Shown here: positions 1 to 11,301 of the stretch, piece by piece
Layout of the letters: each line of letters begins with the position of its first letter
Numbering within the stretch: the stretch's first letter is position 1
The notes under the pieces: generated by a model
Databases searched by the model: none
Told to the model about the DNA's origin: nothing
The model's input: only the letters and a program-made list of their open reading frames with translations
Made by a program: the position numbers and the translations under genes
Origin: Ciborinia camelliae
Taxonomy: Eukaryota; Ascomycota; Leotiomycetes; Helotiales; Sclerotiniaceae
NCBI GenBank assembly: GCA_025890175.1
Contig: JANPYM010000017.1
Span: 418,659-482,658, forward strand
DNA length: 64,000 bases
Direction: 5' to 3'

Positions 1-2364
1 AAGATGATGGGCTTCCGTCTAATTTTGAATATTGAGTATATTGACAGTTTAGATGTATTGACTTTATATATATCATGGCTTGCTGGGTTATATTATTGAG
101 ATGCGGTCGTACTTGCGCGGTGTAATACATTGCGGCAGTGATGATGTTATATGTATGATTTTGACAGCGAGGAGAGTGACGAGTGGTTTTGATGGCGGAT
201 GAATAACGCTAGTGCGGTATTGATATGGCAATCAAGAGAGGGACCAGAGTAGAGATAACAAATAGCTACAGCGAAGTTCTTCCGGGAGAACTGACGCTTA
301 TTTTTCAAAGTCTAGTGATATATAGCCACATACAAGAACGAGCATCTCAACCATAGAATCGACGTATCGGAGTCATATTTCACAGGTCCACGGGCTGTAT
401 TATCATTGCGGTAAAAATATTATATACACGGAAATCCAAAAGAAGGGGTTTGGCTTTCATAGGTAGCTTGTTTCTTCTCCGGCTGCTTCTTCCTCTATCT
501 AAATTTGACACCGCTTTGTACTTATTACTTTGTCTTCTATGAGAATGCTCCTTCGAGCTTTTATACATCGAAGGGAGAATTACCACGAGATGGTACCTAT
601 ATAGAGCATTCGATCTGAGTATTCTTTCAATATATACACATGTTGCTTCCTCAGTATACCAAAATCAAATGATTGGGACTTCTAAGTTCTAACCTAATCA
701 ACGGACTGGATCGGATAGATATTTAGTTCTGAAGTGGATGATTGAGGTTTGATTTGCAGGGGCAATAGCTTTCTAGTTGTGATTAGAATCTTGATGTTAT
801 ATCCACAGCAAGAGCCACCGAAATAATCGACCATGATGATAATGATTGTAAAAAGGATGATCGTGAAAGGGGAATAGTAATGAACGTGATATGACAATGG
901 TAAAATCTACAGATTCTTCCCGTCATACGATACTACATCATTGTCCTCAACCCTTCGAATTGCCGCCTTGAGCGCTCAGCCTGCCCACATCAACATGACC
1001 GAAGGGTATGCTTGAGGGATGTATTGTATATGGAAGCAGGGAAGCCGAATAAAGTGCTCGGATGTTTTATACTACTGAAAAATTTACCCCTATTGTGATC
1101 TTTATCCACATAGCCCAACTAATACTTTGGGCCATTTCCTCAACTCTAAGCCCCCCGCCTGGTCATCGCAGCTAGAGTATCCATATACCTAATCCCCAAC
1201 AAGAAAGAAAAGCGAGTCTATCCTCCCCTCCATCACCTTAACGCAGCAAATTCCCCTCGGATGCTTCTTTCCTCTGTTATTTGACTGATACTCCTGGGAT
1301 TTCTGTGTCTGCGAGCAGAATCACATAGATAACCATACGTAGTTTATATAGATACAGAATGAAAGGAGATGGAGGCTCCTGGTCATTTTAGTTTTATATC
1401 TGAAAATAGTCCATCTCTCTATATCGGCAACTCGGCTGGTGAGGTATCATTGACATTATGTTTAGTCCAATATGGGCATATACTTATCCGGTCTCTCTAT
1501 TTCCTCTTCCCATCCTCTTCTTAAAAGTAAGTCCTATATCCCACATCCCGCATCCGCATCCACATCCCATGAACCCCCCTCCTTCCTATAAAACACGCCC
1601 TTCCCCCATCGAAATTCCACCCCCAAACACGCTAAAAATACGACAATTCAAATCAAGACAAAGCAATTTTCTACCCTCAATCCACATCCCACCCTGGACC
1701 ACCCACCCACTCTATTCTCTATACCTACCCTATATCCACAAGGTTCCCCTCATCTTTCCATTTTTCCAATTTCCTACCCCTCTCATAAAAAACGAGAGAA
1801 GTGAGAGAACAGTCTTTCTTTTCATAATTTTGTGAGTGCAGAGATAGATAGGTACTCGGAGGATAAATGTGACGGCCATCGAAACTCCACCCTAGATAGT
1901 AGATGAGCGTTGTAAGCTAGATGAGATGAGATGGGATGGGATCAAGCGTAATAAACAATAACAACAACAAGAACAACAACAACAACAGAAATGGTAAAGC
2001 ATTATTCTTCAGAATCGATGATGAATTCCTTACGCCCCCCTTCGCCAACTACGAGGAAAGGCCAACTCCGCTATCCAGTTAACAAATCGAAAAAAAACAT
2101 CATAGTAGTCTGCTCCACTCTATCAAAGTGCTTCAATTTAGTGATGATGATGAAAGAAGGATGGAGAACTTGGGTGTTTAATAGGAATAATAAGATATAT
2201 ATCATACGGAATGATCTTTCTCCAACTTGTATCACATCTGTATTAACCTTGATAACGAATCAGGAATCAAGGATTAAACACATATATACCATTGATTTCT
2301 AACCCTATTCCCATATATATAATGGGATGAGTATAAACACCATCACATCTCAGCACGCCAACTT
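1..2364. other. Gene-free left edge
   Basis: I find no supportable coding region here on either strand. The open frames are short, low in complexity (Pro/Ser-rich from CT-rich DNA at about 1500-1760) and lack recognisable motifs or splice structure. Simple repeats occur, including an AACAAC-type run at about 1950-1988. The right part is the 3' flank of ALG12. Confidence 0.6.
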
Positions 2365-4345
2365 TCACTCCGTTCCCATCGCCACCCCCTCCGCGCCTTG
2401 CTTCTCACTCTCCCTCAACCTCTCCTTTTCCCTCTCCTCTTCCTGCTCCTCCCTCCAATCCCTCTCATCCCCTATCCTCTTTAGAATCCTAATCTTCCCC
2501 TCCATTCTCGGACCTATCCACCACCCCCCAGTTACCAATCTCCCCGCATCTCGGAGCAAATTATACGTCCCAAATTTATTCATCTCTTCAAACATCAATT
2601 TGGTCCTTAGATCAAGAAATCCCGTCCCTTCCACTTCTATCCTTCTAACATCCTCCCCACTAGGCGCCTCCCCCTCTTCCCCAACACTAAGATTATTAGA
2701 TTTATAAACCCCCTCCAACCTCTCCGAAAAACTACTCCCATCTCCCGGTCTCAATACCTCAATTCCCGCATACGCAAATACAGTATCCAACACCTCCCAC
2801 TTGCCTATCGCCAACCCAGGTTCCTCCATTAACGCATAATCGAACTTCATCCAAAAAGCTGCTTCTCCCAACTCAGGGGAGTCTTCAGTTTTATCGTAGT
2901 GCAGCGTAATGTTTTGGTTTTGGGGGAAACGAAGAGGAAGGGAAGGATATTGCTGAAAAAGGGTTATGCCTGTCATGCATGAGAGCACATCCATATGGAT
3001 TGAGATATTTAGATTTTGCGTGCGTTGGTTGCGGGGAGATCGCGAAAGATCTTTGAGAATATGAGTATGAAGCTGGGAAAGGGCATCTCCACCTGGGTAG
3101 TTGAGAGAAGAAATCATTAGCATAGCTGATGAAACCACAAAACTCAATAAAACCGATCCGGCCAGAGCCAGAGACCCAAAGGTATAAAGCCAACTCTTCG
3201 TACGTCGGGTCCAGATATATGAAGCCGAGAGAGAAGCAGCAGCAGTAAGAGGTGGAACGGCATAGATGATGAATCTAGCTTCTTTGTGCGGTTGCAAACT
3301 ATAGATTGCAACGAATATAAGCGAAGGGATAATCAAATCTCTTGAGGTATGTTTCGTTGCCGGGAGAGTCAAAGCTAGAGGATGCAATAACACCAGAATC
3401 AAAGGATTCATCAGTAAACGCGGCAATACCGACATGAAATAATGCAGAAAAGGAGAAGTGCCCCACTCGGAAGACTTCCCCTGAATAGCATTGTAATAAA
3501 AACCGGCCAATTCGGGCCATAAAGGTGTCTGCCAAAAATACGAATCGATCGGTACTGATACAGCAAGGGCTAAAATAGCACTTTGTATACCAGCCGGAAT
3601 GATCGTCGTCAACGAAAGTCTTGACAACACAAGCAAATATACCAATTGCGTAAAGAGCAAAATAGCAATCTCAGACCTGAATACTACACCTGCAAACACA
3701 AAGAGGAATATCCCAAGTCTGGGCCTACTTCCTCCTCGTGCTGGAAGAAATTCCGTAAATGCCAAAGTTGCTATATCACATCAGCACTCCCATCTTCAAC
3801 TTCCGTTTCAATAACCAGGAATGTGAGAACTCACTAAGACCAAAAGCAAACATATTTGGCAAAGTCCTCGACGCATAATAAAGCACATGAAACTGCGCAG
3901 CTTGCAAAACAACATACCACCTCCCAACATCCTTTCCAAAAGCCTCCGTCAATCCATTCCTATACCTAATCAAACACCCCGCATTGAAGAATCCTAGAGC
4001 GCCTCTCACAATCACTTGGGCATATTTTCCTTGCGTAAGCAATAAAACAGGTTTAGAAACTGCGGCGAGGGAAAGTGCTCCAAAGAAGGTTCTCGGTACG
4101 GCTCCGGGAAAGGTAGCATGGTCGTATGTGTTTAGAATGGAAGAGATGTTTGAGAAAGGGAGACCATAGCTGAGAATATCGTGGGTAGCTTGGATGTTGA
4201 AGGATTCTTCAACTTTGGTGTAAGGGGCTAGGAGGAGATGGATGAGGATTAGGGTGGGGAGGGTGAGGGTTAGGAGAATATCTGAAGGGGTTAGTAATTT
4301 CAAAGTACAAAGGGAGAGAGGGAGAGTGGTACCTATTCCCTTCAT
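2365..4345 (-). CDS. ALG12: Dol-P-Man:Man7GlcNAc2-PP-Dol alpha-1,6-mannosyltransferase Alg12
   Basis: Two exons, 4345-3835 and 3770-2365, joined across a 64-nt intron (donor GTGAGT, acceptor ATAG, branch TGCTGAT), give 638 aa. Splicing restores FAFGLTTLAFTEF in the middle of the protein. The N-terminal motif PYTKVEESFN (near residue 42) and the following YDHATFPGAVPRTF are hallmarks of GT22-family ER mannosyltransferases and fit Alg12 best. The rest is a run of hydrophobic membrane segments, consistent with a multi-pass ER protein. In the family, Alg12 adds the eighth mannose (alpha-1,6) to the lumenal lipid-linked oligosaccharide used for N-glycosylation. The protein is longer than the yeast one (551 aa), partly through a charged Glu/Arg-rich C-terminal tail at about residues 600-638. 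It diverges from YOS1. GT22 relatives (Alg9, GPI mannosyltransferases) are the alternative. Confidence 0.9.
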
Positions 4346-4800
4346 GTTATATATCGTTTGGGGAATGACAAAGTGACAAAACGAGGCTGTATCTCAAGAG
4401 CTATGGGAGCTCCAAACGAGGAAGCTTCACTCTCTATTTCCACTTCCACCCTTTTGAGCACAAATTTCTCGAGCAATTGGCAATAGAAGCGAATATTTAC
4501 AGAGCCAAGAACATTACAACAACAAGATATCTCAATAAACTCAAGTAAACATCAAAATTCACAAGAAAACAAGACGGAATAAATAATACCCACGGTCAAA
4601 CGTCACAAAAACCACCACTCCAGAAACACGCAACTTCAGCCTCGCCAGGTCCGTGCACGAACCCCAACTTCTGTGGACAACTTCACCTCTTCATCCACAC
4701 ACAGCCTTGTCTATATTTCAACCTCCTTCTCCTCTTTCTCAACTTACACCAGGTCGAATTACTTACTACCGCTCCATTTCAACCCACAACATCTCTCACC
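4346..4800. promoter_or_regulatory. Shared divergent promoter of ALG12 and YOS1
   Basis: The start codons of ALG12 (-) and YOS1 (+) lie 455 bp apart with nothing coding between them, so both promoters and 5' UTRs must sit here. The YOS1 side is rich in CA and CT tracts typical of fungal leaders. Coordinated expression of two early-secretory genes is plausible but is inference; no specific factor site is recognised. Confidence 0.55.
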
Positions 4801-5698
4801 ATGTTTTTCATATTTGGGAATTTGATATATAGTAAGCCCTCCTCACTCCTACACTGCACTTCGATTCTCGATGCCATACTCTTTGTCGAGCCATATGCGC
4901 ATGCGATGCATATTATATATAACTCGGCGCATCAACCATACATCCGCATACTAACATCCATGTTCTCCCCTCTCTAGTCTGCGTTCTGCTCATCAACGCT
5001 GTCGCAATCCTATCCGAAGATCGTTTCCTCGCCCGCGGTTCGTTCCCCCTCTCCCTCTCCCCCTCTCCATCCAATTCCCTCCTCACCTCCATCAACCTAA
5101 TGAAACAATCCCCCACCCCTACTCGCGCATTTCATACAAAAAAAACATGTATCACAAAGCTAACGAACCACCCAAGTCGGCTGGTCCAATTCCGTCTCGG
5201 AACCCGCGTTTGGCGGTGGAAATAACGCGGATACGAGTATTAAATCGAAACTTGTGAATTTGATGACGAGTGTGAGGACGCTTATGAGGAGTATGTTTTT
5301 ATTTATTTCTTTCTTTCCTTCCTTTCTTCTTTCTTTCTTTCTTTCTTTCTGTTTCTTGGGGCAGTTGGATTGGGGAGGTTTATTTATTTTCCGAGGTCGG
5401 GGTTTTGGGGAGTGGGCTGGAGGAATGGAACGAACGAACGGGAGGATGAGATTTGGGGGAGGGGGTAGGGGGCGGGAATGGGGATTAGAGGAGAAGAAGA
5501 AGAAGGGGGGGGGAATGGGGATAGACTCTGTACAGAGGAAGCAATCCCAGAGAACCCAAGCCCACAAGGAACAACCCAAACCAAACCAAACCAAACCAAA
5601 CCCAGAGAAGAGAACGGCGCTAACACGCAACCCTCCCCACAGTCCCCCTAATAGGCATCAACTCCGTAATCATCATCTACGAATTAGCACTCGGATGA
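4801..5698 (+). CDS. YOS1: Yos1-like small ER-Golgi transport membrane protein (IER3IP1 family)
   Basis: Four small exons encode 86 aa: 4801-4831, 4978-5037, 5177-5290 and 5643-5698. All junctions keep frame: donors GTAAGC, GTTCGT and GTATGT; acceptors TCTAG, CCAAG and CACAG. The product starts MFFIFGNLIYICVLLINAVA and continues with ILSEDRFLARVGW, IKSKLVNLM, VRTLMRIPLIGIN and a final YELALG, the conserved signature of Yos1/IER3IP1 (85 aa in yeast). Two hydrophobic segments flank a polar loop at about residues 30-60. In yeast, Yos1 acts with Yip1 and Yif1 in COPII vesicle budding and fusion at the ER-Golgi step. The third intron is unusually long (352 nt) and full of TTTC, G-rich and CCAAA simple repeats. 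The second donor (GTTCGT) is the weakest signal, but the family match across that junction supports it. Confidence 0.93.
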
Positions 5699-7109
5699 TT
5701 GTCATTGCCATTGCCATTGCCATTGCAACTGCCATTACGCAGACCCAGAGCATCCCAATTTTGATCCGAGACGATACCTACCTATTGACCTACCTACCTA
5801 CCTACCTATGTACTTTCCTCCCGCGAGACTACATACCATACATACATACATACATACAGAGCCACAACCAACCATCCAACCAACCAACCAACCATCTATC
5901 CATGCATCCATCTCCCGACCGCAGAGCCAAAAACATGTCTGACTTTGGAAGGCAAAGGCAAAAGCAAAGGCAAAGGTGAAGGCGCAGGGGAAAGGGAAGG
6001 AATATTCATTCGATAGAGGGAAGGATATACTATACTGTATATTCTCAACTTGAGCTTGAGCTTGAGCTTGAGCATCATGGGTTGAATTGGAATTGGGATT
6101 GGGATTGGGATGGGGATTGGGATTGGGATGGGGATTGGGATTGGGATGGGGATTGGGATTGGGATGGGGATTGGGATTGGGATGGGGATTGGGATTGGGA
6201 TGGGGATTGGGATTGGGATGGGGATTTAAATTGGGATGGGGATCACAGTGTAGGTAATAGGTAATAATTAATATACGAGTACCTCTACCTACCTACCTAT
6301 TTACCTACCTTCCATCCATCCATCCACCCAACAGATTTCTTTTAAAAAAAAAAGTAAAAAGTAAAATGTATGTGAAATGTATGTGAAACATAAAATAAAA
6401 CAAGCAGGTAATGTATGATATGGTATATGAAGTATAATCTGATATATGAAGTATGATATGGTATGAAGTATATCACGGTATGATCTGATATACAACCTCG
6501 ATATATGAAGAAAGAAGAAAGAAAGGACCAAAAGGACCAAAAAGAACATACAAAACATCATATACAAAAATATCATATACAAAGTATCATTCATATTCCT
6601 AACATATCGCACGTATTTTCTTGATTTTCGCTCCATTCACCCATTCACATACCCATCCATCCACACACCCATCCACTCCCATTTCACCCCATGTCACCCA
6701 AACCCCATGCTTTGAAAGCTCTTGCCTTGCCTTGCCTTGCCTTTCATAAGCTAGCAAGCCAGCAAGCCAGCAAGTATACAAATATAAATAAATCCAAGTC
6801 AATATCAATAGGTACCTAGGTAGTCAACCATGCAACCGAATGTTTTCCCCACACCAGACCACAGCACACCACAGCACACCACATCACACCACACCAGTGC
6901 GGTACGGTACACCCCAACGTGAGGTATCTATCAACCAACGCATCCATCGATGCATGCGCAACCAATCCAACCCAACCCAATCCTAACATATCTCTCTCAA
7001 TCAGGTCACATGAAGAGAAAGAAAAAAAAAACACCCCAGCCCCCGACTCCGGACTCCTTTAACTCTTCCCATCCTTCCCCTCCCCTGCAGAAAAAATCAG
7101 AGAGATAGA
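5699..7109. other. Low-complexity intergenic region between convergent YOS1 and creB
   Basis: No gene is supported. The region is packed with simple repeats: GCCATT and CCTA/CATA/CCAA runs (5700-5900), a CTTGAG run (about 6050-6072), an 18-bp G-rich minisatellite (6095-6243), TATGAAGTATGATATGG-like imperfect repeats (6400-6500), and CCATCCAT, CTTGC and CACAC runs (6640-6900). It must hold the 3' UTRs and terminators of both neighbours; no sharp terminator is visible. Confidence 0.6.
6095..6243. repeat. 18-bp G-rich minisatellite
   Basis: About eight tandem copies of GGGATTGGGATTGGGATG run almost without variation; one copy near 6223-6232 has GATTTAAATT in place of GATTGGGATT. The G-runs every 5-6 bases on the + strand could form G-quadruplexes. 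The matching open frame (Trp-Asp/Gly-Asp repeats) is a by-product of the repeat, not a gene. Confidence 0.85.
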
Positions 7110-9696
7110 TTATCCACCCCCCGGACTCCACAAATTGCTCTTCTTCCTCCCCAACCCACCAAACGAAAACCTTTCTTTCCTAGTCTTGTCCTGTTTTTCC
7201 GGCGTCGGTGGGGGGAACGCCGTCCCGTCAACCGCCATGTTCACATTCGCGCTGCTGCTCGATTCGGGTATATTCGCATTCTCTCCAATCTTCTCCCAAT
7301 TCTTCTCTCTCTCGCGCTCTTTTTCTTTCTCCTTCTCCCCATTCTTCCCACTCAAAAATCCCAAACTCTTTCGACTCATACTCTTACTCCCCTTGTGACT
7401 CCTACTCATGCCTAGACTGCCAAACCCCTTATTATCACTCTTCTCACTGCCATTCCCATTATTCTCCTTTGAATTGGCGACTTCCGATTGTCGCCTTTTC
7501 AATTCATCGTTTTCCGTTTGTTTGCTAAGTGCCATTGCTTTTTTATTTTCCGCTTCTTGAGCTTTACTTAATTTTTCGGCTTCCTTTCTCTCTTTAGCAG
7601 CGGCCTTTTCAGCGGCCTTTTCGGCTGCCTTTCGTGACTTTTCCGCTTCCTTTTCCGCTTTCTCGGCTTCCTTCTCGGCTTTCTTTCCTCGTCCCTTTTC
7701 TTCCTTGGGTTTGGCTTTGTTGGTATCGAGAGGTGACGTAGGAGTCCGAGTTGGGAACGGATTGCTTGAAATGGGCGAAGTTACTAGAGGTGCCGTTACT
7801 GCGTGGTCGAGAGATCCAAATCCATTAGTGTCGTTGTCAATTGGCGTGCTAGGTACTAAAACTCGTTTCGAGTTGGAAGATTGATATGCGCCATTTTGCT
7901 GGGGTTGTCCTAATGAAATATCCGCCACTTCCAAAGAATCAGCTACTAAATCTTGACCTTCGGCTTCTTGGTCTTTTCGCATTGCTTCCACCGTAGTTTC
8001 TCGATAAAACAGCACATAAGCGCATGCCTGTCCTGGTTTGTCACCAAAGAATTGTCGCACAAAACTTTTATCTACCGGTTCTACCATCTCATCATCAAAA
8101 AGCAACCAACCTCTATCCTCAGTCTTGATAACCGCAATATAATGTCCGTGAAAGGCATTTGTGCCAATATGTACAACCACGGCGTAAAGTTCATACAATC
8201 GATCAGGATCCTCCGCATCGTCGGTAGTGTTAAACATGCGTAAATGATAAGGGTAGTTCACAGTGTAAAACAACTTCTGCAACCGACTCAAATCATCAGT
8301 CCACTTGAATCTTTTCAAATGAAGCACCAAGACTTTCGGTAATGTTTTGATCTTCATACGTTTTTCCGCTTCCTGTAAACCACCGCAGGTATCGCAATGG
8401 AATTTATTCTTTTCGCACAGCATTTCTTCCGCTGAAAACTTTTGCAAACAAGATGTGACCGAAGAGTTCTTTTCCAAATCGATGGAAAGATCCAAGAATG
8501 TCTCATCGCGCTGAGATGTCGTTTCGCATGTCAAGCACTTCGTTTCCGAGACCATTTTTCCCTCAAATATATCATGAACCCATTTGGTTCCTGGAGATTG
8601 CGCTCCACTTGGCAGGCCCATAGAATCCGCAACTGAGCGTACAGCAGCTGTCATTGAATTATTAATGCCCCTCTTGTTTTGAGAAGATTCCGACTCCCTC
8701 AGGGATCGAGCGTTGTCTTCAACATTATTGATAACTGCATTGAGCATCAAACCATAAAATTCGTGAGCATCTTGGTGCATCGATGTCCGGAACATCTCAT
8801 TATCTCGCCTGAAAACTTCCAAGAACCTTTGTGGGCTCACAACACCTGTCCGAGAAGGGTGTGATATCATAGCTGTAAAGATATCCTTCAAGGCTGTAAA
8901 AGTCGTCTCCTCCATGCCATATGAACTCGCATGTTCCGTTGTAATTTCTAATATCGGGCCTGCCATCATCGCATGTTTCTTCTTGTATTCAGGTGAATCT
9001 GGTTTATCTTCCGGTCGAGTTCCTGCTACGCCAGCTTGAGGTTGACCGGAATTCACAGCTTGTCTCCTTCTCAGGGCTTCGGCAGCTGATATGCCTTTCG
9101 GTTTGGCAGATTGTAATGACACTCCATTAGGTTGTGGAGCTCTTGTCGGAACGATTAATTTTGGTAAATGACCATTTGGGGTATCAGAAGGAGAATGCGG
9201 CGGGTATTTAACAACATTTTCTCTAAAAGGAACCGAATAGTATAACGCCTGTAAAATCGAATTGGCATAACTAAGTTGTATTAGCATTGAAGAGGCTATG
9301 CCAACTTTCAAGAGACGAACCATGTGTTTCCGAACTAATTTCAACACGTTAGCATAAAACAATTGGTGATAATCGGGAGGAAGGCGTACATTTTCTAACC
9401 CAAAGAATTTATCACTTCCATCCGGCCGTATAGGTCCTGCATTCTGTAGCATCTTCACCAGTGGGGTGACATCCGGTTCAGGGTCTGCATCTTGACCTTT
9501 CTTACTTGTATTTCCATTTCTGTCTATCTATACAGGAATCAATTGTCAGTACATGCTGCCATTCAGAACTTCCTCGGCATACTGCGCCTGCCCTCCCCCG
9601 CGGTCATAGCAGATCCCGCACATTTCTCCACACTGTAAATATGAGAGGAAAGAATGGACTAACAGCAGGCGAAAGCATTCGCATGATTGAAGCCAT
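7110..9696 (-). CDS. creB: CreB-like ubiquitin carboxyl-terminal hydrolase (USP12/46 family)
   Basis: Proposed exons are 9696-9664, 9527-9390, a 14-nt micro-exon 9334-9321, and 9270-7110, giving 781 aa (Aspergillus CreB is about 766 aa). The micro-exon is needed to read GLEN-FGNTC-YANS, the Cys box, with catalytic Cys62. The His box [10 protein letters not shown] places the His near residue 438 with Asp near 455. Two CxxC pairs (about 307/310 and 354/357) form the USP zinc site, and QDAHEF is also present. The tail after residue 490 is disordered, with a Lys/Glu/Ala coiled coil at about 595-650 as in CreB. In Aspergillus, CreB works with the WD40 protein CreC to remove ubiquitin from proteins in carbon catabolite repression. 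The first exon (11 codons, donor GTTAGT) is the least certain part. Without splicing the frame stays open through the two introns around the micro-exon but lacks the active-site cysteine. Confidence 0.9.
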
Positions 9697-10841
9697 GTTT
9701 TTTATAGTATCCTGACCTCGTCGGAGGTTCTTGACTTTGACCTATGCCTTTCAATGTTTCGCGCGGCGCGACAAAGGGTCCCAAAAGTATTATCTGACTA
9801 TTTTAAGTTGTGCTCATGCGCAAATGGTTCGTTGGAACTCGAATGATTGTGGAAGCAAATATTCTTCATCTGCAGAAAGCAAGCTTAAATCAGGGAAATA
9901 AGATGGTTCGCTGATTCCAAGAGGGTATTTGCACCAACACTGCACACATGAGGCGTAAAACGTGGGGTGGAAGCCTTAAGCCTCGTCTTCAGGAGGTGTG
10001 AGAATTGTAGCAATGAATGAATAATTTACAAATAATTGTAAATATATGTGAATGTGGATGTGAATGAGAATGAGAATGAGAATATGAAAGTAAATGTGAA
10101 AGTAAATGTAAATATGAATGTGATCAAAAGATCAAACAAATATATGGATGTGAATGAAAATGGGAGTGTTTCTTCCCGAAGAAGATTGAATCATGCAGTA
10201 CCTAGTGGAGAGGGTAATGTATAGATAGGTAGGTAGTTTTGAGTGAATTGATTATTATGAACAATGGGGTAAAGAGAAAGGCGTCGTCAGGATAGCGTCT
10301 TGGTCATGGCTTTGGCTTTTGTTGTTGGAAGGATCAATGGGGAGACCCGGAACTTGGGAGAGAGATCTAGGAATGATCTAAGCTTCTTTGGCTTCCATTT
10401 TACGGTTTACCTTACGTGGTCCAAGTGAATCATGAACCTGAAGATCATGGGAAAGGAAAGAAAAGGAAAGGAAAGGAAAGGAGAGAAGAGGAAAGGCAGA
10501 TTTGGAGTTGTTGGGTAGAAGTGAATATACCTATCTAGCTGCTGCACCTTACCAACCCGCCTCCCAGCTACTTTAGGAACCTCATTGACATTCGGTTGGA
10601 ATATCTACCTACCTACCTAGGTATAGGAGGTAAAATATAATTCAATACAATAGCCAAAACTATTTCTATACCAACACTCGAAGTCAAAGCCACCTGCAAT
10701 AATGCTTATTATTAGGTACTTTCTAAAATTCAGTAAAGAATAATCCGAGGTCTTTTTTAAAATAAATTGAGTAATCATTATTAGTATAAACAAGGAGTAC
10801 ATACAGGATTATTTATTTATTAATAAGTGGCTGAGTAGATA
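9697..10841. other. creB upstream region with simple repeats
   Basis: No gene is seen. The first few hundred bases are presumably the creB promoter and leader. Further left-to-right there are GAATGA/GAATGT runs (10035-10160), GGAAA runs (10445-10490) and a TACC array ending in CCTAGGTA (10606-10623). Base composition becomes A+T-rich from about 10,620, just before the first TIR element. Confidence 0.55.
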
Positions 10842-11301
10842 CAGTACCCCTCCACTTATATTAGTTGAACCTTAAATTCACACCCAAATCAATCAAAATA
10901 CATACATTTCACTTTAATATTTTAATACAATTAAAAGTTTAATCATTAATTCCTATTAATATATTAAAGATTTTTACAAAAAGATTATATAATTAAATTT
11001 TGAAAAGCTAAAAAATTATATTCGTGAAATATTTAATCATTAAAGTTGAAATTAAATTTTTTATTGATTTTCCCCGCAAAAATTGATTCAAAAACTATTA
11101 AGTAACTTTGTATCTTAATTATATAAACTAGAAAATTTCTAAAAATAAATTATATATTTTTTAATCGAATTTCCTTTTGAAATAATCTATATTATAAATA
11201 ATAAAAATAATTCTATTGATATTAGAAATTATATAAATTATTAAAGTGGTTGACTTTTGGTGCAAAACCCCTGTCGAACAAATAGAAGTGGTCTAGTACT
11301 G
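10842..11301. mobile_element. 460-bp TIR element, pogo/Tc1-like MITE relic
   Basis: The left end CAGTACCCCTCCACTTATAT is mirrored at the right end (11273-11301, which reads inward CAGTACTAGACCACTTCTAT), roughly 21 of 29 positions matching. Both ends abut TA dinucleotides (10840-10841 and 11302-11303), the usual duplicated target of Tc1/mariner/pogo elements. The inside is strongly A+T-rich with no open frame, consistent with a non-autonomous, mutated copy. The TIR assignment is what I see; the superfamily is inferred from the CAG terminus and TA target. Confidence 0.6.

Noticed and set aside
2327..2707. 126-codon Ser/Pro-rich frame on the plus strand
   Set aside because: Antisense shadow of the charged C-terminal tail of ALG12.
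5254..5979. 241-codon plus-strand frame
   Set aside because: It runs through YOS1 exon 3 in its own frame, then intron 3, and then simple repeats; its length comes from low-complexity sequence.
6082..6264. Trp-Asp/Gly-Asp repeat protein
   Set aside because: Direct product of the 18-bp G-rich minisatellite, with no promoter, splice or family support.
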